A stretch of 12,331 nt of DNA. Origin: Sphingobacteriaceae bacterium UBA6709. GTDB taxonomy: Bacteria > Bacteroidota > Bacteroidia > Sphingobacteriales > Sphingobacteriaceae. The notes under the pieces are model-generated. The model searched no databases. It worked only from the letters and a program-made list of their open reading frames with translations, and was not told the DNA's origin. This document shows, piece after piece, positions 6,410 to 12,331 of this stretch (positions are counted from its first letter, which is position 1; every line of letters starts with the position of its first letter). The translations under genes and the position numbers were made by a program. The DNA lies in assembly GCA_002454425.1 (NCBI GenBank), contig DKIV01000018.1, forward strand, positions 1-12,331, given 5' to 3'.

Positions 6410-7534
6410 ATGAAAAAAGTGCTCAGTACAGGGTTGCTCCTGTTACTATTCTCCAATTATGTTGCTGCTCAGAAGAAGCTTATTGAACGATTCCTTTCCG
6501 ACAAAACCACCAACAACAGGAAGACTAGTATATTGTTGCTACCAGCAGTAGGTGTGGCGCAGGAAACGGGCCTGGAATTTGGCGTTGTATCGATCATCTC
6601 GTTCTATACAAACCCCAAAGACACCATTACGAGGGCATCCACCATAAATACAAATGCCACTTTTACTACCAAACGACAAAGCAATCTATATATAAAACCG
6701 GATATCTGGTTCTCAGAAAACAAATATCACCTTTCAGGAACCTTACGTTACAAGAACTTTCCCTTTAGCTTCTACGGCATTGGTGACAATACGCTCAAAG
6801 CAAACGAAGATAAAATCACCCTCTACTGGACTGCCGCGATTGCCGACTTTGAGAAGCTTGTAACCGACCGGCTTTACATAGGGATTACTTCCGGCTTTGA
6901 ACGCTATAAGTACGAGGATAAGGAGCAAGGGGGAATCTTTGAAACCGGACAATACGTAACGTCTGGAAATGTTTTTTATGCCGGTCCATCAGTAATATAT
7001 GATTCCAGAAACACCAATACCTATACTACCAGCGGCAGCTACTTCCGCCTGTCATATGCTTTCGCGCCCAAGATAAGCGGATCCAATGGTTTTAGCGGTG
7101 GAATAATCAAGGCAGACTTACGCCAATTTTTCCCTTTACAAAAGAAGCTTTCCCTGGGCACGAACCTGAATTACCAAAGTGTTCAGGGTAAAGACATTCC
7201 ATTTTACTTATATCCTCAGCTAGGCAATGATCAGATAATGCGCGGATATTATACCGGTCGTTATCGTGATCAGAATTTAGCAACGCTGCACGCTGAGCTA
7301 CGTTACCATTTCATTACGCGTCTGGGTGTTGCTGCCTTTGGCGGGGCGGGCACCTCATTTAAAAATGGGGCCTTCCGCTGGGATCGTCTTAAACCGAACT
7401 ATGGCGCGGGAATACGATACTTTGCTGACCCCGGTAGAGGAATAACGATCCGAGCGGACTATGCTTTTGGCGAAAAGCGTGGTGGCGAAGCGAGACAAAA
7501 GGGATTCTACCTTTCCTTTGCCGAAGCATTTTAA
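6410..7534 (+). CDS. BamA/Omp85-family outer-membrane beta-barrel (surface antigen) protein
   Basis: A 374-residue protein starting at the Met at 6410. This start, not one at 6317, gives a clean signal peptide (MKKVLSTGLLLLLFSNYVAA, cut before Q21) and sits right behind a promoter box. The rest is beta-rich with alternating aromatic strands and ends in Phe (FYLSFAEAF), typical of outer-membrane barrels. IMRGYYTGRYRD (276-287) matches the conserved RG(F/Y) loop of the Omp85 barrel, and FYGIGDNT (121-128) is typical of the bacterial surface antigen domain (PF01103). There is no room for POTRA repeats, so it is a barrel-only member and unlikely to be BamA itself; secretion of a partner or a specialised insertion role is possible but unproven. 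It ends overlapping the convergent methyltransferase gene. Confidence 0.82.
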   Translation: MKKVLSTGLLLLLFSNYVAAQKKLIERFLSDKTTNNRKTSILLLPAVGVAQETGLEFGVVSIISFYTNPKDTITRASTINTNATFTTKRQSNLYIKPDIWFSENKYHLSGTLRYKNFPFSFYGIGDNTLKANEDKITLYWTAAIADFEKLVTDRLYIGITSGFERYKYEDKEQGGIFETGQYVTSGNVFYAGPSVIYDSRNTNTYTTSGSYFRLSYAFAPKISGSNGFSGGIIKADLRQFFPLQKKLSLGTNLNYQSVQGKDIPFYLYPQLGNDQIMRGYYTGRYRDQNLATLHAELRYHFITRLGVAAFGGAGTSFKNGAFRWDRLKPNYGAGIRYFADPGRGITIRADYAFGEKRGGEARQKGFYLSFAEAF

Positions 7535-8316
7535 AATTTCACCTTAAAATGTTCGCAAGCTTGTCCTGTGCGGAAGAACACCAGTCCAATCCAGAAGAGG
7601 TCGACAGTTACCGTAACCTGAGGATGCTGCTTAATTTCTTCCCAGGCTTCTTTCATTCCCTTGCTCCAATAAATATCGTCAAAGATGATAACCGACTGTT
7701 CATGTACTTTCTCTAAGGCCTGTTTAAAATAAGCAAGGGTAGCCTCCTTACGGTGGTTTCCATCGATAAATAAGAAATCAACCTGCTTCCGCGCCGCGAG
7801 CACAGACGGCAGTAACACATCAAAATTACCCGTAATAATTTCAACATTATCCAGGCCCAGAGAGGCGATATTGGCACGAGCGATGTTAGCTGTCTCAGGA
7901 CAGCCTTCAATACTTAATACGGATGATTGAGGCACTGCACGCGCCAGATAAGAAGTAGTGATGCCGAGACAAGTACCCAGTTCTATGATCTCTTTAGGAG
8001 CAAACTCTTTTGCTAAGCGATGAAGCAGGCGAGCCAGGGCGGCCGGCTTAAGCGCGTTGCCCGCAATCTGACGAACTTTTCTGGATTTTTTATTATTCAC
8101 ATGCGAGCCCGCGCCCAGATCTGTCACTTGAATTTCACGCTCGTCAACCAGCAATTCCTTCCTTAACCGCTCAATCCCTTCATACTCCCCGCGGGGTTTA
8201 AAATCGTAAATGACCTGGTCTATCAGATTATAAACAAAGGGAGAATGAACACCATGTCTTGTCTTAGCGTGTAGCCTATGAGTGATGTATGATTTTACGA
8301 GTTGCAAATTGAACAT
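7531..8316 (-). CDS. class I SAM-dependent methyltransferase (O-methyltransferase-like)
   Basis: A 261-residue cytoplasmic protein with a Rossmann-type methyltransferase fold. SAM motif I is IIELGTCLGITTSYLA (110-125), the ribose-binding acidic residue is E137 in LSIEGCP, D185 lies in FLFIDGNHR, and D213-D214 in IIFDDIYW; the last two resemble the metal and catalytic region of O-methyltransferases. The N-terminus RHGVHSPFVYNLI (20-32) is typical of Bacteroidota members. The substrate is unknown. Its stop codon overlaps that of the barrel gene in TTAA, so the two transcripts are convergent with no room for a terminator between them. It has its own promoter with a very short leader. Confidence 0.82.
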   Translation of the reverse strand: MFNLQLVKSYITHRLHAKTRHGVHSPFVYNLIDQVIYDFKPRGEYEGIERLRKELLVDEREIQVTDLGAGSHVNNKKSRKVRQIAGNALKPAALARLLHRLAKEFAPKEIIELGTCLGITTSYLARAVPQSSVLSIEGCPETANIARANIASLGLDNVEIITGNFDVLLPSVLAARKQVDFLFIDGNHRKEATLAYFKQALEKVHEQSVIIFDDIYWSKGMKEAWEEIKQHPQVTVTVDLFWIGLVFFRTGQACEHFKVKF

Positions 8317-8323
8317 AAGATCG

Positions 8324-8354
8324 CAAAGCTAAAGCTCTGAAATCGTTGAAGCAA
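8324..8354 (-). promoter_or_regulatory. methyltransferase promoter
   Basis: On the minus strand TTG (8354-8352), exactly 20 bases, then TAGCTTTG (8331-8324), a full match to the Bacteroidota consensus. The box ends 7 bases before the start codon, so the leader would be only a few bases long. Confidence 0.75.
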
Positions 8355-8434
8355 GAATAAGTTATTAATAACACCGATGCGTGTTCATTATAAAAGAGCT
8401 AGAAATATTCCTCATTTCCGGGCATGATTATTGA

Positions 8435-8442
8435 TAAATTTG
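8435..8442 (+). promoter_or_regulatory. -7 box TAAATTTG of the SirB1-like gene
   Basis: An exact TAnnTTTG match ending 7 bases before the ATG at 8450. The -33 side is weak (TTT at 8415-8417, N17). It implies a nearly leaderless transcript. Confidence 0.55.
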
Positions 8443-8449
8443 CATTGCT

Positions 8450-9304
8450 ATGCAAGAAAGAGAAATAGACTCATTAATCAGGCTTCTGGACGATCCGGAT
8501 CGGGGGATCGCGGAACAGGTAGAGGAGCGCCTGCTGTACCATGGAAGCGGAGCTATCACCAAGCTTGAAAAAGCCTGGGAGCATTCGTTTGATTCTATGT
8601 TACAGGAGAAGCTGGAAAATCTCATTCATAAGATACAGTTTAACGATGTAAGGCATGAACTGGAACTATGGAAAATCGGAGCCAGCTACGACCTGCTTAA
8701 AGGCTTTCTGATAATTAACAAATATCAATTTCCTGATCTGGACGATCAGAAGATCATCAATCAACTGGAAGATATAAAACGCGAAGTATGGATGAAACTT
8801 CATAATGACTCAAGCGATCTGGAACGCATTGAGACGATGAACTATGTATTCTATAATGTATTCGGGTTCAGTGGCAACACAAAAAACTATCAGGATCCTG
8901 CAAATTCATATATCAGCCAGGTCTTAGAAACGCGTAAGGGCAATCAAATATCCCTTGCGGTAATATATTCCATCATCGCTCAAAAGCTCGACATTCCGGT
9001 TTATGGAGTCAACCTGCCTCAGCATTTCATTCTTGCTTATGTAGATGAAAGTCTGCCAGAGGGCCAGCAAGTAATGTTCTACATAAACGCCTTTAACAAA
9101 GGATATACTTTTGGAAGAAGAGATATCTTTTCGTTCTTAAGGCAGTTGAACCTGCGACCCGACGAAATGTATTTCAACCCCTGCTCGAACATTGATATCA
9201 TGAAACGTATATTGCGCAATTTAAGTTCAAGCTATCAGAAGGCTGGACAGGAAGAGAAAATGGCTGAGATAACGATCCTGTTGGATATTCTTAATGATGA
9301 GTAG
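8450..9304 (+). CDS. SirB1-like transglutaminase-fold protein
   Basis: A 284-residue cytoplasmic protein. Residues 1-65 are helical with a HEAT-like start (LIRLLDDPDRGIAEQVEERLL). The core (about 75-225) matches the SirB1/Transglut_core2 family (E. coli YchA): NSYISQVLETRKGNQISLAVIYSIIAQKLDIPVYGVNLPQHFILAY from 152 to 197, then YINAFNKG (211-218). The position where active transglutaminases carry cysteine is S168 here, as in the SirB1 pattern RRGxPISL; H192 is present. Peptidase or transglutaminase activity is therefore doubtful. The C-terminus (245-280) is helical and may be TPR-like. In E. coli the homologue sits in the prfA-prmC cluster, and here the gene faces prfB; whether that means a link to translation termination is speculative. 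Confidence 0.8.
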   Translation: MQEREIDSLIRLLDDPDRGIAEQVEERLLYHGSGAITKLEKAWEHSFDSMLQEKLENLIHKIQFNDVRHELELWKIGASYDLLKGFLIINKYQFPDLDDQKIINQLEDIKREVWMKLHNDSSDLERIETMNYVFYNVFGFSGNTKNYQDPANSYISQVLETRKGNQISLAVIYSIIAQKLDIPVYGVNLPQHFILAYVDESLPEGQQVMFYINAFNKGYTFGRRDIFSFLRQLNLRPDEMYFNPCSNIDIMKRILRNLSSSYQKAGQEEKMAEITILLDILNDE

Positions 9305-9310
9305 AGTATT

Positions 9311-9353
9311 AAAAATCATGCTCCGAAAAATGGTTTCATTTTCCAGAGCATGA
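9311..9353 (-). terminator. prfB terminator
   Basis: CATGCTC (9317-9323) pairs with GAGCATG (9346-9352), and inside it GAAAAATG pairs with CATTTTC around a GTTT loop with one bulged A. Read on the minus strand the hairpin is followed by ATTTTTAAT. It lies between the convergent SirB1-like gene and prfB; on the plus strand no T-run follows, so it mainly serves prfB. Confidence 0.75.
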
Positions 9354-9355
9354 AC

Positions 9356-10433
9356 TTAAAACTCCATTAGATAAGCTTTTAGAAACTCGTCCAAATCGCC
9401 GTCAAGCACCGCCTGAGCATTGGATGTTTCATGATTTGTACGCAGATCCTTGACGAGTTTGTATGGGTGCAAAACATAGTTACGGATTTGCGATCCCCAT
9501 TCAATTTTCTTCTTCGACCCCTCTATGGCTGCTGTCGTTTCCATACGCTTGCGCAATTCAGCCTCATATAATTGCGATTTAAGCAAACGAATAGCATTTT
9601 CCTTATTCTGCAACTGCGAGCGCGACTCCTGATTTTTGATAATAATTCCAGAGGGCTTATGGTACAAACGAACCGCCGTTTCCACCTTATTTACATTCTG
9701 GCCTCCTGCACCACCGGAACGGAAGGTTTCAAATTCTATATCGGCAGGATTCACTTCAATTTCTATGGTGTCATCTACCAGAGGATACACGTATACGGAA
9801 GCAAAAGAGGTATGCCGTTTCGCATTCGCATCAAAAGGCGAGATCCTCACCAGACGATGTACCCCATTTTCACCTTTCAGATATCCATAGGCAAACTCCC
9901 CTTCAATCTGTAGCGTCACCGATTTTACGCCGGCGACTTCACCTTCCTGAAAATCCTGCTCTGTAACCTTGTAGCCTTGCTTTTCAGCCCACATGATGTA
10001 CATGCGCATCAGCATACCAGCCCAATCGCAGCTCTCCGTTCCGCCCGCTCCCGCAGTAATCTGCAGTACCGCGTTAAGTTGATCTTCTTCAGAACTGAGC
10101 ATATTTTTAAATTCCAGTTCCTCTAAAACGGTCAGCGTACGCTGATATTCCTGTTTTAGTTCCTCCTCAGAAGCTTCCCCGGCCTGAAAGAAATCTAACA
10201 ATACCGTAAGATCGTCAATAGTACTATCAACGCTCACGATACCATCGGTCCAAACTTTTTTTGCTTTTATAGAGTGTAACACCTGCTCCGCCTTTTTAGG
10301 ATTATCCCAAAAGTCGGGAGTCAATGTTAGTTCCTCTTCCTGATGTAATTCATCGAGCTTCCGGTCGATGTCAAAGATGCCTCCTCAGGGAAGCAGCTCT
10401 ATCCCTCAAGTCTTGTAATTGTTCCTTAGTCAT
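9356..10433 (-). CDS. prfB: peptide chain release factor 2, with programmed +1 frameshift
   Basis: RF2 reads UGA and UAA stop codons and releases the finished peptide. The gene starts at ATG 10433 (MTKEQLQDLRDRAASLRRHL, 20 codons), meets an in-frame TGA at 10373-10371, and continues after a +1 shift with DIDRKLDELHQEEELTLTPDFW to TAA at 9356, giving 358 residues, close to the usual ~365. The codon-recognition tripeptide is SPF (198-200 in the full protein) and the catalytic GGQ is at 243-245 in FRSGGAGGQNVNKVE. The residue matching E. coli T246 is serine. Reading only the long frame from TTG 10324 would lose the N-terminal 36 residues. It is divergent from pgi and convergent with the SirB1-like gene. 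Regulation is autogenous: low RF2 at the TGA favours the shift. Confidence 0.96.
10370..10385 (-). promoter_or_regulatory. prfB programmed +1 frameshift site
   Basis: On the minus strand the codons are AGG AGG CAT CTT TGA C. All parts of the classical site are present: a Shine-Dalgarno-like AGGAGG three bases before the slippery CTT (codon 20), the in-frame TGA (codon 21) and the following C that weakens the stop. After slipping onto TTT the ribosome continues with GAC. Confidence 0.95.
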
Positions 10434-10437
10434 GCGC

Positions 10438-10480
10438 CAAAGGTACAAAATCTATCGCGCCCCTATCAGAGTGTCAACAA
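10438..10480 (-). promoter_or_regulatory. prfB promoter region
   Basis: Two overlapping readings on the minus strand. TACCTTTG (10445-10438) is an exact -7 box ending 4 bases before the ATG, but without a -33 TTG at the right distance. TAGATTTTG (10454-10446) has one extra T but lies exactly 20 bases after TTG (10477-10475). Either way the leader is very short. Confidence 0.5.
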
Positions 10481-10614
10481 TTAAAATAAGGGCAGCAGTC
10501 TGCGGATTTATGATCTGGCAGAATTTAAAAACAAAATCCCTGAAAGGCGGTCATATAGGAATATTTAATTTACATTGCTCAATCGAGTTTATATATTAGT
10601 AAAAAAATAGCATC

Positions 10615-12261
10615 ATGTTTCCAGCAATAAATTTTACAGAAACTAAAACCTACCAATATCTCAGCGACCATCTGGTTGAAATCACGGAAACTCATTTACG
10701 CGATCTTTTCGCCGAAGATTCCACCAGATTTGCTAAATTTTCCGTTAAGCTTGACGACATCCTCCTTGATTATTCCAAAAATCGCATCAATGATAAGACT
10801 ATGGCATTACTCATGCAGCTTGCCAGAGAGTGTAAGCTTAAAGATGCTATTGAGGCGATGTTTACGGGTGAGTTTATCAACAAGACTGAAAATAGAGCTG
10901 TGCTACACACTGCTCTGAGAAATATTTGGAATGAGCCTGTAAAAGTTGAGGGAGAGGACATCATGCCATCTATCAACTCTGTTCTCAACAAAATGGAGGA
11001 GTTTACTGAGTCGGTGATTTCTGGCCAGTGGAAAGGTTTCACAGGAAAGACGATTACAGACATTGTCAATATCGGCATAGGAGGCTCAGATCTGGGACCG
11101 GTTATGGTGACAGAAGCCCTCAAAGCGTATAAGAATCACCTGAATTTACACTTCGTTTCCAACGTTGATGGTACTCATATTGCCGAGGTATTAAAGAAAG
11201 TTAAGGCCGACACTACCCTTTTCCTCATTGCCTCAAAAACCTTCACCACGCAGGAAACCATGGCCAATGCACATACTGCAAGAAACTGGTTCCTGATGGA
11301 AGATGCCACAGAAAACGATATTGCCAAGCATTTTGTGGCCCTCTCGACCAACGAAAAAGCGGTCGCTGAATTTGGAATAGACACCAACAACATGTTTGAG
11401 TTCTGGGATTGGGTAGGCGGACGATATTCGTTGTGGAGCGCTATCGGGACATCGATCGCTTTGGGTATTGGATTCGCGAATTTTAAAGCCTTACTCTCCG
11501 GAGCTCATGCTATGGATCGCCACTTCCGCGAAACGGAATTTGAACAGAATATTCCCGTTATCCTGGCGCTCCTGAGCATTTGGTATAACAATTTCTTTGA
11601 AGCTGAAAGCCACGCCATACTTCCTTACGATCAGTACATGCATCGATTCGCCGCCTATTTTCAACAAGGAGACATGGAAAGCAACGGTAAGTGTGTCGAC
11701 AGGAATGGCGACAAGGTAAACTATCAAACCGGACCTGTAATCTGGGGAGAGCCGGGTACAAATGGTCAGCATGCTTTCTATCAGCTTATTCATCAGGGAA
11801 CGAAGCTTATTCCTGCGGACTTCATTGCGCCGGCGCAGTCTCATAACCCGATAGGTTCGCACCATCCCTTACTACTATCCAACTTCTTCGCGCAAACTGA
11901 GGCGTTAATGAATGGAAAGACCTTTGACGAGGTAGTAACAGAATTACAATCCAGTGGAAAAACGCAGGAACAGATTGACGAGCTGGCGCCGTTTAAGGTA
12001 TTTGAAGGCAACAGACCAACTAATTCCATCCTGGTAAAAAAGATTACTCCAGAGACCCTCGGCGCACTTATCGCTATATACGAACACAAGATTTTTGTAC
12101 AAGGTGTTATATGGAATGTATACAGTTTTGATCAATGGGGAGTTGAACTTGGAAAGCAGCTTGCTTCGAAGATTCTGCCTGAGTTACAGAAAAAAGAGAA
12201 AGTTCACAGTCATGATTCTTCAACAAACGGACTGATCAATCAATATAAAGATTGGAAATAA
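10615..12261 (+). CDS. pgi: glucose-6-phosphate isomerase
   Basis: Interconverts glucose-6-phosphate and fructose-6-phosphate in the cytoplasm, linking glycolysis, gluconeogenesis and the product of NagB encoded in this same window. The 548-residue length matches the E. coli-type enzyme. Visible landmarks are IGIGGSDLGP (152-161), the family signature FWDWVGGRYSLWSAIG (263-278), MESNGK with catalytic E355, GEPGTNGQHAFYQ with H386, and the C-terminal signature FDQWGVELGKQLA with K514. These three residues fall at exactly the E. coli numbers. The start at 10615 follows an A-rich leader (AAAAAAATAGCATC). A possible -7 element TATATTAG (10592-10599) fits only loosely. It is divergent from prfB with 181 bases between the start codons and appears monocistronic. 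Confidence 0.97.
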   Translation: MFPAINFTETKTYQYLSDHLVEITETHLRDLFAEDSTRFAKFSVKLDDILLDYSKNRINDKTMALLMQLARECKLKDAIEAMFTGEFINKTENRAVLHTALRNIWNEPVKVEGEDIMPSINSVLNKMEEFTESVISGQWKGFTGKTITDIVNIGIGGSDLGPVMVTEALKAYKNHLNLHFVSNVDGTHIAEVLKKVKADTTLFLIASKTFTTQETMANAHTARNWFLMEDATENDIAKHFVALSTNEKAVAEFGIDTNNMFEFWDWVGGRYSLWSAIGTSIALGIGFANFKALLSGAHAMDRHFRETEFEQNIPVILALLSIWYNNFFEAESHAILPYDQYMHRFAAYFQQGDMESNGKCVDRNGDKVNYQTGPVIWGEPGTNGQHAFYQLIHQGTKLIPADFIAPAQSHNPIGSHHPLLLSNFFAQTEALMNGKTFDEVVTELQSSGKTQEQIDELAPFKVFEGNRPTNSILVKKITPETLGALIAIYEHKIFVQGVIWNVYSFDQWGVELGKQLASKILPELQKKEKVHSHDSSTNGLINQYKDWK

Positions 12262-12262
12262 A

Positions 12263-12303
12263 AAGTGTTAGCAGCTTCTCCAAGGGATGCTGCATCCTTA
12301 CTT
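12263..12303 (+). terminator. possible pgi 3'-end hairpin
   Basis: AAGGGATG (12282-12289) pairs with CATCCTT (12293-12299) with one bulged G. An alternative pairs GCAGC (12271-12275) with GCTGC (12289-12293). The stem follows the stop codon by about 20 bases, but no T-run follows, so an intrinsic terminator is only possible. Confidence 0.35.
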
Positions 12304-12331
12304 AAAATAAAAAGATCAAAGGTCGTGCTTC

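Noticed and set aside
9356..10324. Annotating prfB only from TTG 10324, or calling it a frameshifted pseudogene
   Set aside because: The upstream 20 codons, the AGGAGG-CAT-CTT-TGA-C site and intact SPF and GGQ motifs show a normal programmed frameshift.

Overview
The window looks like chromosomal DNA of a Bacteroidota bacterium, most likely a member of the Sphingobacteriaceae (Pedobacter/Mucilaginibacter-like). The clues are the Bacteroidota-type promoter boxes (TTG, about 20 bases, TAnnTTTG), A-rich leaders without Shine-Dalgarno sites, a glucosamine-6-phosphate deaminase fused to a PIG-L/LmbE domain, a methyltransferase starting with an HGVHSPF-type N-terminus, and small beta-rich hypothetical proteins. 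This placement is inferred from gene style, not from a phylogenetic marker.

Layout. Positions 1-790 hold no convincing gene. The first ~180 bases are a degenerate array with an 11-bp period, and 249-534 carry a cluster of inverted repeats that could be a structured RNA. A secreted SIMPL-domain protein (791-1492, +) follows, closed by a palindrome and a bidirectional terminator. On the minus strand lie a stand-alone receiver protein (1741-2091), a small uncharacterised protein (2173-2406), nagB-LmbE (2698-4617) with a strong terminator, and a LacI-type regulator (5022-6095). The nagB promoter has a well-formed TTG-N20-TAACTTTG and, four bases from its -33 element, a CG-centred palindrome of the LacI-operator type. 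The pair therefore looks like a local amino-sugar control unit.

A short BamA-like outer-membrane beta-barrel (6410-7534, +) meets a SAM-dependent methyltransferase (7531-8316, -) tail to tail in the shared bases TTAA. A SirB1-like transglutaminase-fold protein (8450-9304, +) converges on prfB (9356-10433, -). prfB carries the classical programmed +1 frameshift (AGG AGG CAT CTT TGA C) after codon 20, so the full gene starts about 110 bases upstream of the long open frame. Divergent from prfB is pgi (10615-12261, +), with all key residues at the E. coli positions.

Functionally this is mostly core genome: amino-sugar entry to glycolysis (nagB, pgi), translation termination (prfB) and envelope proteins (SIMPL, barrel). 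No transposase, phage gene, CRISPR array, tRNA or rRNA was found. The most unusual parts are the 11-bp array with the structured region beside it, the set of promoters whose -7 box lies only 4-7 bases from the start codon, and the candidate operator at nagB.
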